Shown here: in pieces, positions 7,475 to 16,091 of the stretch | Position numbering within the stretch: the first letter of the stretch is position 1 | How the letters are laid out: each line of letters begins with the position of its first letter | DNA from: Acidobacteriaceae bacterium | GTDB lineage: Bacteria; Acidobacteriota; Terriglobia; Terriglobales; SbA1 | Assembly (NCBI GenBank): GCA_019237515.1 | Contig: JAFAGX010000031.1 | Location: 1 to 29,697 of the forward strand | DNA: 29,697 nt | Direction of reading: 5' to 3' | Notes under the pieces: generated by a model | What the model was told of the DNA's origin: nothing | Database searches by the model: none | Seen by the model: the letters and a program-made list of their open reading frames with translations, nothing else | Translations under genes and position numbers: made by a program

Positions 7475-8284
7475 TTAGCGCACGAGTACGCCAGCATAGC
7501 CGACCACCATGTCGCGGTCGCCGGAGACATCGCCGGAAGTCGCATATTTGACAAGTTCGGCGGAAGCCGCTCCCATATGCTTTGCGGCGGTGAGCATTAC
7601 GATCGCAGGTCCGAAGCCGCACATGCTGACATCTTGTTGCGTGACGACGTCATAAAGTCCACGAGTGTCGAGTCCTAAAATGCGCTCGATCGCCTTGTTA
7701 TCCTTGATCCGAGTGACGGCATCGCTCTCATAGTGGTTCATGTCGCTCGAAGCGATCATGAGAACCGGCTCGTCTTCGGATCTCAAAACCTTGGCGAGAA
7801 CTTCTCCGAGCGCCTTCAAGATTTCGAAGTCACGTACACCTAAAGCAATGGGTACAAAGTTCAACTGGGATTGTTGTTTCTGCAGAAACGGAAGTTGGAC
7901 TTCGACGGCGTGCTCGCTGCGATGGGCATCGCTGTCTTCACTGAGGAGGGGAAACTGTGTTTTCAACTTGGCCGCCAAGTCTGAGTCGATCTTTGCCGAA
8001 CCCAACGGAGTTTGCCAGGCGCCACTACTCATGATGGCCAAGGGACGGCCGCGGCCTGTGTGATTCGGGCACAGGATGATGCAGCGTTCCGGGACATCGA
8101 TGTTTGCATACACCGCTCCGGCAACGGGTCCGGAGTAAATGTAACCTGCGTGTGGGACGATGCAGCCGATGGCCGGCTTTCGCGTCTCGGAGGGCGACAG
8201 ATAAGATTCGAGGTCTTGAATTAGACTCGCGCGCTCTGCTGGATAAAAGCGTCCGGCAACGGCGGGATGACGGAGGGTCTCCAT
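7475..8284 (-). CDS. amrB: MEMO1-family protein (AmmeMemoRadiSam system protein B)
   Basis: The 269-residue protein matches the MEMO family over its whole length: RHPAVAGRFYP at the start, VPHAGYIYSGPVAG, LCPNHTGRGRP, HRSEHAVEVQLPFL, ASSDMNHY and CGFGP. H45, H75 and C222 fall where human MEMO1 has its metal-binding His, His and Cys; D181 and H184 are further conserved polar residues of the pocket, which is related to extradiol dioxygenases. In bacteria this gene is often grouped with an AMMECR1 homologue and a radical SAM gene; neither is in this window. The reaction is not established. It lies downstream of rsmA on the same strand after a 246-nt spacer holding a repeat, so it is probably transcribed separately. 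Start ATG 8284 has AGAGTAGGA just upstream. Confidence 0.9.
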   Translation of the reverse strand: METLRHPAVAGRFYPAERASLIQDLESYLSPSETRKPAIGCIVPHAGYIYSGPVAGAVYANIDVPERCIILCPNHTGRGRPLAIMSSGAWQTPLGSAKIDSDLAAKLKTQFPLLSEDSDAHRSEHAVEVQLPFLQKQQSQLNFVPIALGVRDFEILKALGEVLAKVLRSEDEPVLMIASSDMNHYESDAVTRIKDNKAIERILGLDTRGLYDVVTQQDVSMCGFGPAIVMLTAAKHMGAASAELVKYATSGDVSGDRDMVVGYAGVLVR

Positions 8285-8398
8285 GGTCCTACTCTCCGCA
8301 AGGTCTTTATTACGATTCTAATCCCGCTTGAGCTATTCGGCGACCGATGCCAGGAATCTATGTCGAGGCATGAACTTAGGTACCGATCGTCCTTGAAA

Positions 8399-8434
8399 TT
8401 GACCACAGAGGACACGGAGGAGCACAGGAGGATC
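8399..8434 (+). repeat. Purine-rich CACAGAGG-type repeat, copy 2
   Basis: The segment starts TTGACCACAGAGGACACGG and ends GGAGGATC. It is the closest relative of the copy at 13658-13690, which has the same TTGACCA start and GGATC end. It lies in the 246-nt spacer between the start of the MEMO1-family gene and the end of rsmA; the rest of that spacer holds nothing else I can identify. Confidence 0.55.
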
Positions 8435-8530
8435 TGGGGGGGATATGGTTAGGGCACAGACAGCGACATAGGCTTCGATCAGGATGTCGGGCGCTCCGGT
8501 AGCGGCTGTGTCCCACGTTGTTCTTTGTGT

Positions 8531-9400
8531 TTATCTTGAAGAAAAACTTTGCGCGGCACTCAAGTACCGATAGAGCGCCGCGGTTTTTTCCAAGGACAGC
8601 TCTTCAGCCCGGGCGCTGGATTTTACTCCAATGTCGTCCATGGCGCTCCTCAATCTTTGCGGATCGTACTCCGACTTCAGATTGTTCCACAGCGTCTTTC
8701 GTTTTTGACCAAATGAAAGCTTCAGGAAGTGGATGAATCCTTCTTCTTGTACTTGCAGTCGTTCCAGTCGCGCGTCGATGGTGAGCCGAACTACGGCGGA
8801 GTGGACTTTTGGGGGAGGCGAAAATGCCTCCGGCGCGACGGTAAAAAGCTTTTCAACTCTGGTGTAGAGCTGCGCCGTGGCGGAGAGCAACCCGTATTCG
8901 CTATTACCCGGCTTCGCGGCAACACGGTCGGCCACCTCGCGCTGCAACATGAGCACGATGGAATCGAAGTACTTGCGGTATTGGAATAAGCGCAGCAGGA
9001 TATCGGATGTGAGGAAGTAGGGCAGGTTGCCAACGACCTTCGCCTTCTCCGGTTCGTGATTCATGCCAGGGCGGGTGCTGCCCGGCTTTGGTCCGAAGAT
9101 AGTGTCGAAGTCGACGGCCAGAATGTCGGCTTCGATGATCTCGACGTTCGGCGCCAAGGAAAAATGCATTCTTAGCTGCGCAGCCAGAACGCGGTCAACT
9201 TCGATTGCAATCAGGCGGCGGGCTTTTTTGGCGAGCAGCGCAGTCAGCGCGCCGCGACCAGGGCCGATTTCCAGGACGGTGCTCGAGGAAATATCGCCCA
9301 AGGCCTCAGCGATGCGAGCGGCCGCCGACTTGTCTACCAGGAAATGCTGTCCGAGCTTTGGTTTTCGCGGACCCGGCCGTGCAGCGGAGACCTTTGGCAC
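8531..9400 (-). CDS. rsmA: 16S rRNA (adenine1518/1519-N6)-dimethyltransferase RsmA (KsgA)
   Basis: RsmA dimethylates two adjacent adenines near the 3' end of 16S rRNA during small-subunit assembly, using S-adenosylmethionine. The 289-residue protein has GQHFLVD near the N-terminus, the SAM-binding LEIGPGRGALT (E44 onward), IEVDR, EADIL, and the catalytic NLPYF (N125-F129). The helical C-terminal domain has FSPPPKVHSAVVRL and FGQKRKTLWNNL, all family hallmarks. It is slightly longer than E. coli KsgA because of a Gly/Pro-rich insertion at about residues 103-118, just before NLPYF. The start has AGAGGG a few bases upstream. It diverges from glgA; the 127-nt region between them must hold both promoters. 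Confidence 0.96.
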   Translation of the reverse strand: MPKVSAARPGPRKPKLGQHFLVDKSAAARIAEALGDISSSTVLEIGPGRGALTALLAKKARRLIAIEVDRVLAAQLRMHFSLAPNVEIIEADILAVDFDTIFGPKPGSTRPGMNHEPEKAKVVGNLPYFLTSDILLRLFQYRKYFDSIVLMLQREVADRVAAKPGNSEYGLLSATAQLYTRVEKLFTVAPEAFSPPPKVHSAVVRLTIDARLERLQVQEEGFIHFLKLSFGQKRKTLWNNLKSEYDPQRLRSAMDDIGVKSSARAEELSLEKTAALYRYLSAAQSFSSR

Positions 9401-9527
9401 ATTGACCCTCTTTCTTTCCGGCAGGTAGACTAGGTTTTCGTCATAAAATTCAGCCCAGCAGGTCTGCCATCGAAATAATCCTCCATATCATAGCGTGCGC
9501 CGGGCTGAGAACCGGAAGGGGTGAGTA

Positions 9528-10997
9528 ATGCAAATTGCTTTTGCAGCTTCGGAATGCGTTCCGTTTTCCAAGACCGGTGGGTTGGCTGATGTGGTCGGCG
9601 CTTTGCCACAGGCGTTGGCGGCGCTGGGGCATCAGGTAAGTGTCTATTTGCCGAAGTACCGCCAGACGAAGCTTCCGGATTCAAAGATGGCGGTACGCAG
9701 CATCACTATTCCCTTTGACGATCGGTACCGCTTCTGCTCGGTGCTCGATGGAGGCACTCGCTCCGGGGTTCGTTATTATTTCATCGACTACCCGCCCTTT
9801 TTCGATCGCGATGCTCTTTATGGGACCTCCAGCGGCGATTATCCAGACAATGCTGAACGTTTCGCGCTTTTCTCCCGTGCCGTGCTTGAGGCTTCCAAGG
9901 TGTTAGGCGCACCACAGGTGTTTCACTGTCATGATTGGCAATCGGCGCTGATTCCTGTTCTGTTGCGGGCGCAATATGCGGAGGATCCGGCATTTCGCGA
10001 GGTTGCGACCGTTTTCACGATCCACAACATGGGGTATCAGGGCCTATTTTCTCCTGACACGCTGCCGCTGCTGACACTTCCGTGGGACCTTTTCACGATT
10101 TCCAAGATGGAATTTTTCGGAAATGTAAACTTCCTGAAGGGTGCTTTGGTGTCTGCGGATTACATCACTACGGTGAGCCGCAAATACAGCCAGGAAATTC
10201 AGACGACGGAATTCGGCTTCGGATTAGAGGGTGTGTTGCGAGACCGGGCGTCGCGAGTGACGGGGATTTTGAACGGCGTGGATTACGCCGAATGGAGCCC
10301 CGAAGTCGATAAGTTCACGGCGGCCCGGTATTCCGCTGACGATTTGACGGGCAAAGCCAAGTGCAAGCAGGATTTGCTGTCGGCTTTCGGGATTAGCGAT
10401 CCGGATTTACGCCTGCCGGTGATTGGGATCGTTTCACGATTTGCCGCACAAAAAGGCTTTGACCTGATCTCGCAGATCATGGATCGGCTGGCGCGGGAAG
10501 AGATGATCGTTGTGGCTCTCGGCTCTGGTGATAAACCGTACGAGGAAATGTTCGTGCGGCTGAATAAGCAATTTCCCCGCAAGATTGCGGTCAAGGTTGC
10601 GTATGACAATGCTCTGGCCCACAAAATTGAAGCAGGGAGTGACATGTTCCTCATGCCTTCAAAGTATGAGCCTTGCGGGCTGAACCAGATTTACAGCCTG
10701 AAATATGGCACCGTTCCGGTGGTGCGCGCGACGGGTGGACTGGATGACACGATTGAACCGTGGAACCCTCGTGCCGGGAAAGGGACTGGGTTCAAATTTA
10801 GCGAATACAACGGCGAAGCCTTGCTGCTGACGATCAAAGAAGCACTGAAAGCTTTTCAGGATCACGGTTCCTGGCAAACCCTCATGCGCAACGGCATGAA
10901 CAAGGATTTTTCCTGGAATGCGTCGGCGAAAGAGTACGTCCGGGTGTATGAGAAGGCTCTGCAATCGCGAAGTGCGCCGGCGCTGGCGGCGGTGTGA
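9528..10997 (+). CDS. glgA: Glycogen synthase (ADP-glucose type, GT5)
   Basis: The enzyme adds glucose from ADP-glucose to growing alpha-1,4-glucan chains in the cytoplasm. The 489-residue length is normal for bacterial GlgA. The ADP-glucose-binding KTGGLADVVGALP (K15) is at the N-terminus, HCHDWQS and FTIHNMGYQG follow, NGVDYAEWSP marks the domain linker, and the C-terminal catalytic region has SKYEPCGLNQIYSLKYGTVPVVRATGGLDDT. AAGGGGTGAG lies a few nt before the ATG and fixes the start. No other glycogen gene (glgB, glgC, glgP) is in the window, so it stands alone between rsmA and an adhesin-like gene. Its 3' end faces the convergent gene at 11028 with 30 nt between them. Confidence 0.96.
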   Translation: MQIAFAASECVPFSKTGGLADVVGALPQALAALGHQVSVYLPKYRQTKLPDSKMAVRSITIPFDDRYRFCSVLDGGTRSGVRYYFIDYPPFFDRDALYGTSSGDYPDNAERFALFSRAVLEASKVLGAPQVFHCHDWQSALIPVLLRAQYAEDPAFREVATVFTIHNMGYQGLFSPDTLPLLTLPWDLFTISKMEFFGNVNFLKGALVSADYITTVSRKYSQEIQTTEFGFGLEGVLRDRASRVTGILNGVDYAEWSPEVDKFTAARYSADDLTGKAKCKQDLLSAFGISDPDLRLPVIGIVSRFAAQKGFDLISQIMDRLAREEMIVVALGSGDKPYEEMFVRLNKQFPRKIAVKVAYDNALAHKIEAGSDMFLMPSKYEPCGLNQIYSLKYGTVPVVRATGGLDDTIEPWNPRAGKGTGFKFSEYNGEALLLTIKEALKAFQDHGSWQTLMRNGMNKDFSWNASAKEYVRVYEKALQSRSAPALAAV

Positions 10998-11027
10998 TTC
11001 TCTCGCGGACAACCGCTGAAACGAAAG

Positions 11028-12032
11028 TTACACACCTCCTCCACCAGTCGAAACTCCGACGAATGGGTAGAAGGACAGATTGGTATTGTTGCCGATATCC
11101 ACGCTGCCCCCGAAAAGCAGGGCACCGTTAATGATGATGGGACTCGGAGTATTGCCATCGCCCGAAGTGAATTGGCCCTGAGGAGCGACGATCGTTCCAT
11201 TGAACGTTGTGTTATTTCCCAGTTGTGCCGTGGTTGAACTGCCGACCAGATTGAAGACCAGTCGGTCCGGTGTAATCCCGCCTGAGAGAACGACAGACGC
11301 ACCGTTGCCCAGTTGCAGGCTGCCTGATGCCGTGGAACTGCCGATGTTGATCACAACCGTGGCATTAGAGGGACCGCTTATAGTGATGGTCGCGTTCGCG
11401 CCGGTGGTAATGGCGGGGATTGCTATGACGTTCAAGCCAGAGCTTGTCATTATCGTCACGGTACCGCGAGTTCTCAACGCGATCTCTGCCAGTGTTTGGG
11501 TTGTAGGCAGCGAAGCAAGGCTGTTTGAAAATGACAGAAGTTGCGACTGCGCACCAGGTAATGATGTCAGTTCGGAATTGCTGCCGGTTGTATCTGTTCC
11601 CGCGGCACATTCATTGGGGCTATCAATTGCTCCTCCGCCGGTCACACAGGCGCCGCTGATTTCGCTGTCGTTGCCGAGACAGATTGCGGTTGTGCCCGGA
11701 GGATTGCCGCTGCAGTTCAATCCCTGAGTAGATACAGCGCTAGCGATTACATCGCCAGCCACCGTGTCCGGCGCGGCAGCATTTCCTCTTCCCATCAACA
11801 CGGTAGTGCCGCCCACATCAGCCGGACAGCCAACCGAGCCGGGGCACATTCCGACCATGGAAGTGGTCGTGGGTTGACTGATGTTCACGCGGTTTTTGAA
11901 AGCAACGTCAGCGGAACTGAATACCGCGAAGCTAGCAGCGGGTCCAAGGCTCTGGCCCGCCGCAGCCCGCGTCGATGACATTGCTGTAAGTCCGATTAAG
12001 AAAACCTGCGCAACCAGCGCGTTATAGCGCAT
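11028..12032 (-). CDS. Secreted beta-rich protein, choice-of-anchor-A or ice-binding-like adhesin
   Basis: The frame is open to 12170, but the ATG at 12032 follows GGGGGTG by 3 nt and begins a proper signal peptide (MRYNALVAQVFLIGLTAMSS, with cleavage near AAAGQS). The mature protein of ~310 residues is rich in Ser, Thr, Gly and Asn and poor in charge. It opens LGPAASFAVFSSADV, and later has ATVVINIGSS, DRLVFNLVGSS, FNGTIVAPQGQFTSG and IIINGALLFGGSVDIGNN. This order (a VINI strand, an FN strand, then GTIVAP and NGALLFGG) resembles the choice-of-anchor A domain; DUF3494 ice-binding proteins have a related look. It should be exported and may act in adhesion or at surfaces. I see no sorting signal at the C-terminus. 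The family assignment is moderate only. Confidence 0.65.
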   Translation of the reverse strand: MRYNALVAQVFLIGLTAMSSTRAAAGQSLGPAASFAVFSSADVAFKNRVNISQPTTTSMVGMCPGSVGCPADVGGTTVLMGRGNAAAPDTVAGDVIASAVSTQGLNCSGNPPGTTAICLGNDSEISGACVTGGGAIDSPNECAAGTDTTGSNSELTSLPGAQSQLLSFSNSLASLPTTQTLAEIALRTRGTVTIMTSSGLNVIAIPAITTGANATITISGPSNATVVINIGSSTASGSLQLGNGASVVLSGGITPDRLVFNLVGSSTTAQLGNNTTFNGTIVAPQGQFTSGDGNTPSPIIINGALLFGGSVDIGNNTNLSFYPFVGVSTGGGGV

Positions 12033-12373
12033 AGCACCCCCCTGATTCCATGTGGTCCAAAAGATTTGCTTAGAAAGCTGGGACATTAGCCGCACTCGAC
12101 TATGGCATGACCCAAGTGGCCGACGACAGGTCACCGAAGGACGGCGTACATATTCCTGATCCCACATCAACAGTGCTAATGCGTAAGGACAGTGCCTGCG
12201 AGGAGAAAAGGCGCATCAAGGGACTCTGTTGTACAAGGATTACGAAGCGTAGCCTTCTCACAGCTGAAGCCGGTTCGGAATGACAAACAAAAGGGTAGAA
12301 GGTGCTGTGTAGCTGTGGAAACGGAAGCGATTCCTGTCGACGAGGGGATATAGAATGCAGTGGGTGACTGAAA
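12033..12373. other. Spacer between the divergent adhesin-like gene and dinB
   Basis: This 341-nt stretch must contain promoters for both flanking genes. I find a GGAATGACAAAC-type repeat (12253-12288) and a -10-like TATAGAAT at about 12350-12357, about 17 nt ahead of the dinB GTG. I see no LexA-type palindrome that I can name, no tRNA, and no convincing small gene. Confidence 0.4.
12253..12288 (+). repeat. Interspersed repeat copy ending in TTCGGAATGACAAAC
   Basis: CTTCTCACAGCTGAAGCCGG followed by TTCGGAATGACAAAC matches the copy at 369-402 in order and spacing. It lies upstream of dinB, outside any gene. Confidence 0.5.
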
Positions 12374-13606
12374 GTGCGTACCATCTTCCACGTCGACATG
12401 GATGCGTTCTTCGTCTCGGTGGAAGAGTTGTTCGATCCGTCGCTGAAGGGCAAAGCGGTGGTGGTCGGAGGTCAGCGGGATGAGCGCGGAGTAGTTTCGG
12501 CCGCGTCGTATGAAGCGCGAAAATTCGGCGTCCATTCGGCAATGCCGTTGCGCACGGCCGCCAAAATGTGCCCAGAAGCGATCTTCGTCAACGGGCATCC
12601 CGACCGTTATCGCGAGTGCTCGGAGAAAGTCTTTCGCGTGCTGCAATCGTTCTCGCCACTGGTGGAGATGGCGTCGATTGATGAAGCCTATCTCGATATG
12701 ACCGGCACGGACCGGCTGCACGGGCCGCCGCTCTACGCCGCTCATTTACTTCATAAGAAAATCAAGTCTGAGACCCAACTGAATTGCTCAATCGGCATTG
12801 GCACGTCGCGCCTGATTGCGAAGGTTTCCTCCGCGAAGGCAAAGCCGCACGGCATCTTGTGGGTCATTTCCGGACAGGAGGCGAAGTTTCTTGCGCCGCT
12901 GGACGTCCGCGACATTCCTGGTGTGGGCAAAGTGACCGAGCAGAATCTGAATGCGCTGGGAATCCTGAAAGTTGGCGATCTTTCACGCTTTGACGACGCC
13001 TTTCTGCAAGAGCGCTTTGGTAAATGGGGACTGGCGCTGGCCGGCAAGGGTCGAGGCGAAGATGCTGGCGGGTGGTTTGATAGTGACGTCGGCGCCGACA
13101 CTGATCCCAAATCCATCAGTCACGAGCACACGTATAACGAGGACACCGCGGATGTAGAGAAACTGGAATCCACGCTGATGCGGCTTTCCGAGATGGTGGG
13201 CCGCAGACTGCGAGAGCATGGACTATATGCACGAACTATCCAACTCAAACTGCGCTACAAGGATTTCACCACGATTACTCGCGCGCATACGCTTGCAGAG
13301 CCTACTCAGCTTGATACCGAGGTTTTCGAACAAGTGCGGAGTCTGTTTCATAAAAATTGGCGCCGGGGAAGCCAGATGCGCCTGTTAGGAGTACAAGCGT
13401 CGCATTTTGAGATACGCAGTGAGCAAGCAGACATGATCGAAGGCGATCGGCGCCGGCGATGGGAACAGGCGCTGTCAGCAGCAGACCGTCTCCGCGACAA
13501 ATTCGGAGAGTCGAGTATTACCTTGGCCACCGGGCTGAAAGGCGGCTTCCGCGAGCGCACTCACGAGAACCCCGCGAGTTTGCCTGGAAAGAGGAAAAGT
13601 GAGTAA
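12374..13606 (+). CDS. dinB: DNA polymerase IV (Y-family, DinB)
   Basis: Pol IV copies past damaged bases with low fidelity. The 410-residue protein begins at GTG 12374 and at once gives FHVDMDAFFVSVE, with the first catalytic Asp at D8 and the steric-gate aromatic at F12/F13. The second acidic pair is in MASIDEAYLDMTG (D103, E104). The thumb has the helix-hairpin-helix stretch DVRDIPGVGKVTEQNL, followed by the little-finger domain (about 230-350) with HTYNEDTADVEKLES. The tail is somewhat longer than in E. coli Pol IV and ends basic (PGKRKSE). No clear ribosome site precedes the GTG. A beta-clamp motif at the C-terminus is not obvious. It stands alone in its transcription unit. Confidence 0.95.
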   Translation: MRTIFHVDMDAFFVSVEELFDPSLKGKAVVVGGQRDERGVVSAASYEARKFGVHSAMPLRTAAKMCPEAIFVNGHPDRYRECSEKVFRVLQSFSPLVEMASIDEAYLDMTGTDRLHGPPLYAAHLLHKKIKSETQLNCSIGIGTSRLIAKVSSAKAKPHGILWVISGQEAKFLAPLDVRDIPGVGKVTEQNLNALGILKVGDLSRFDDAFLQERFGKWGLALAGKGRGEDAGGWFDSDVGADTDPKSISHEHTYNEDTADVEKLESTLMRLSEMVGRRLREHGLYARTIQLKLRYKDFTTITRAHTLAEPTQLDTEVFEQVRSLFHKNWRRGSQMRLLGVQASHFEIRSEQADMIEGDRRRRWEQALSAADRLRDKFGESSITLATGLKGGFRERTHENPASLPGKRKSE

Positions 13607-13657
13607 GGCAAAATCGAACCATCAAGGACACGAATTAGCACGAAGAGGCGTTTATTT

Positions 13658-13690
13658 GACCAGTGAGGACACAGAGGAGCACGGAGGATC
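13658..13690 (+). repeat. Purine-rich CACAGAGG-type repeat, copy 3
   Basis: It begins TTGACCAGTGAGGACACAG and ends CACGGAGGATC, the same frame of words as copy 2 at 8399-8434. Confidence 0.55.
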
Positions 13691-13870
13691 GTACGTTTGC
13701 TACGCGCATTCTGTGATAATCCCGTGAGTTTGCCCATGCTCGGCCGGGCAGCCGAGGGCGCCTGCCCCTACGTGACTTCTCGACAGAGGACACGCAAGCC
13801 AGTGGAACTCACGAGGCACTTGCAACGTATTTTCCAGTGGCGGGAAGTGACCCGGCCGGGACACTCTTCG

Positions 13871-13898
13871 ATCAGCGGCGACGCTGATACCTTGTTTT
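13871..13898 (+). terminator. GNRA-loop hairpin followed by a T-rich stretch
   Basis: ATCAGCG (13871-13877) and CGCTGAT (13882-13888) make a perfect 7-bp stem closed by GCGA, a stable GNRA tetraloop, and are followed by ACCTTGTTTT. This has the form of an intrinsic terminator. It is 265 nt past dinB, so it could end a long dinB 3' UTR or an unannotated RNA, and it would insulate the M13 promoter that must lie just downstream. Confidence 0.45.
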
Positions 13899-13981
13899 GA
13901 CCCATTCCGTCCAATACTTGTAGTCTGACGGGTTAATAGGGTCAATAAATCGCTAATCATCAAATCTCTGCAGGAGCCCTC

Positions 13982-16078
13982 ATGCGCAACTGGAAAGTGG
14001 CAGGTTTCTGTGTCTCGCTGATTCTTCTTGGCAACGGTCAATTCGTGAAAGCACAACAATCGTCACCTGAGGAAGCGCCCAAGCTGGAGCACTTCGATCC
14101 CAACATGGTCGACAAGAGCCTTGACCCTTGCCAGGATTTCTATCAGTTCGTGTGCAGCAAATGGAATGTCGCCCACCCGATTCCTGCCGATCAGGTGAGT
14201 TGGGGGACGGGGAGCGGTTTGCGTTACTGGAATGAAAACATTCTGCGGGAAGTCATGGAGAAAGCGTCGTCACAAACGACGGGCCGGACCGATCTCGATC
14301 AGAAGCTCGGCGACTATTGGGGCGCGTGCATGAACGAATCCGCTGTTGAAGAAGCTGGCATTCGCGAGCTGAAACCTGAGCTTGAGCGGATCAACGCCAT
14401 GAAAGCCAAGTCCGAACTTGCCGGCCAGGTTGCGCACATTCACATGTCGATTCCCGGGGCGTGGGACGGCGAAGACAATCAGACGGACGCGGCGCTCATG
14501 GGCTTTGGTCCACAACAGGACTTCGATGATGCGAGCCGCGTGGTGGCCGGAATTGATCAGGGCGGACTGGGAATGCCAAATCGCGATTTCTATCTCAAAG
14601 ACGATCCCACCTCAAAGCAGATTCGCGAGAAATATGAGGCGCACATCACAAAAATGCTGACGTTGGTTGGCGAAAGCGCGGCGCAATCCGCAACTGATGC
14701 GAAAACGGTTTTAGCGATCGAAAGCGCAATGGCTAAAGCGCAAATGGACAACATTTCTCGCCGTGATCCCAAGAACGTCAACAACAAAATGAGCTTCGAG
14801 CAGGTGCAGGCGCTGACGCCTTCGTACGACTGGAAGCAGTATGTCGCCGAGATCGGGGCGCCGCCATCACAGCCGCATTATCTCGTGACCTCTCCCTCGT
14901 TCTTTAAGGAACTCGAACAGGTCATTCAGCAACATTCGGTGGATGACTGGAAGGTTTACCTGCGCTGGCAGCTGGTTCACGGTTCAGCGCCATACCTGAA
15001 CAAGGCGCTGGCGGACGAGAATTGGGATTTTTACAGTCACACGTTGTTGGGGTCGAAAGCGCAATTGCCCCGTTGGCGACGGTGTGTTCGCGCCGCGGAC
15101 CGCGATCTCGGAATGGGGTTAGGCGAAGCGTACGTGAAAGTTGCTTTCCCGCCTTCCAGCAAAGAAAGAACCGTCGCGTTAGTGCACGATATCGAACACG
15201 CACTCGACCAGGACATTATGGGTTTGAACTGGATGCAGCCGGCGACGAAAGAGCAAGCCGAGGTTAAGCTGCACGGGATCGAGGACATCATCGGATATCC
15301 AAATCACTGGCGGGACTATTCCAGCGTAAAAATCACCCGCGAAAGCTATCTCAACAACGTACATGAGGCGGCCCGGTTTGAATTCCACCGCCAGCTAAAT
15401 AAGATTAACAAGCCGGTGGATCGCAGCGAATGGCAGATGACTCCTTCGACGATAAATGCTTATTACCAGCCGCAACTGAATTCCATAAATTTTCCGGCGG
15501 GGATCCTGCAGCCTCCGTATTTTGATCCCTCAAAAGAGGATGCGGTGAACTACGGGGCTGTTGGGGTCATTATTGGGCACGAAATCACACACGGCTTCGA
15601 CGATCAGGGGCGTAAATTCGATGCGAAGGGAGACCTGCGCAATTGGTTGACACCAGAAGACGCGAAAGCGTATGAACAGCGGGACCAGTGCATCATTGAT
15701 GAATATACACAGGAGATCCCCGAAGCCGGTGTGAAACAAAATGGACAACTGACCGCCGGGGAAGATACGGCGGATAACGGCGGTGCGCATTTGGCATTGA
15801 TGGCGTTGTCCAATGAGAAGCAAAGGGAAGGCAAGTCGCTCGATGCCAAAGACCCAGACGGGTGGACGCCTCGGCAGAAATTCTTTTTGTCCTACGCCAA
15901 TGAATGGTGCACGCAATACAGGCCAGAACTCATGCGAACGATCGTGTTGACGAATCCTCACTCGATACCCAAGTACCGCGTCAACAATGTCGTTTCGAAT
16001 ATGCCGGAGTTCGAGCAGGCATTTTCATGCAAGGCGGGAGCGCCGATGGTGAGAAAAAATCAGTGCCGAGTCTGGTGA
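13982..16078 (+). CDS. Secreted M13-family (neprilysin/PepO-like) zinc metallopeptidase, copy 2
   Basis: This is a second zinc endopeptidase of the neprilysin family, 698 residues, exactly the length of the first. It starts at ATG 13982 after GCAGGAGCCCTC (AGGAG about 6 nt upstream) and has a signal peptide of ~25 residues ending VKAQQ. Motifs in order are LDPCQDFYQFVCSKW, NAYYQPQLNSINFPAG, the zinc site HEITH (H533, H537), GEDTADNGG with the third ligand, and a final CRVW. The two proteins line up without gaps at the Cys of DPC (residue 50) and at the zinc site (533), so they are paralogues. Both keep every catalytic residue. A small membrane-protein gene follows after 13 nt and may be cotranscribed. 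Confidence 0.93.
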   Translation: MRNWKVAGFCVSLILLGNGQFVKAQQSSPEEAPKLEHFDPNMVDKSLDPCQDFYQFVCSKWNVAHPIPADQVSWGTGSGLRYWNENILREVMEKASSQTTGRTDLDQKLGDYWGACMNESAVEEAGIRELKPELERINAMKAKSELAGQVAHIHMSIPGAWDGEDNQTDAALMGFGPQQDFDDASRVVAGIDQGGLGMPNRDFYLKDDPTSKQIREKYEAHITKMLTLVGESAAQSATDAKTVLAIESAMAKAQMDNISRRDPKNVNNKMSFEQVQALTPSYDWKQYVAEIGAPPSQPHYLVTSPSFFKELEQVIQQHSVDDWKVYLRWQLVHGSAPYLNKALADENWDFYSHTLLGSKAQLPRWRRCVRAADRDLGMGLGEAYVKVAFPPSSKERTVALVHDIEHALDQDIMGLNWMQPATKEQAEVKLHGIEDIIGYPNHWRDYSSVKITRESYLNNVHEAARFEFHRQLNKINKPVDRSEWQMTPSTINAYYQPQLNSINFPAGILQPPYFDPSKEDAVNYGAVGVIIGHEITHGFDDQGRKFDAKGDLRNWLTPEDAKAYEQRDQCIIDEYTQEIPEAGVKQNGQLTAGEDTADNGGAHLALMALSNEKQREGKSLDAKDPDGWTPRQKFFLSYANEWCTQYRPELMRTIVLTNPHSIPKYRVNNVVSNMPEFEQAFSCKAGAPMVRKNQCRVW

Positions 16079-16091
16079 GCGATGCACCTCG

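Larger units (their letters stand above)
13607..13981. other. Repeat-rich spacer between dinB and the second M13 gene
   Basis: The 375 nt hold, in order: a GGACACGAATTAGCACGAAG-type repeat (about 13619-13648), a CACAGAGG repeat (13658-13690), a GC-rich element with GGGCAG/CTGCCC arms (about 13741-13772), a GNRA-loop hairpin (13871-13888), and a widely spaced inverted repeat TTGACCC (13897-13903) / GGGTCAA (13939-13945) just upstream of the peptidase gene. An open frame at 13697-13900 is composed of these repeats and is not called. Confidence 0.5.

Noticed and set aside
12176..12745. 189-codon frame antisense to dinB
   Set aside because: It lies over the conserved catalytic part of dinB and its translation has no recognisable motif.
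13697..13900. 67-codon open frame downstream of dinB
   Set aside because: It is composed of interspersed repeat and hairpin sequence and has no ribosome site.
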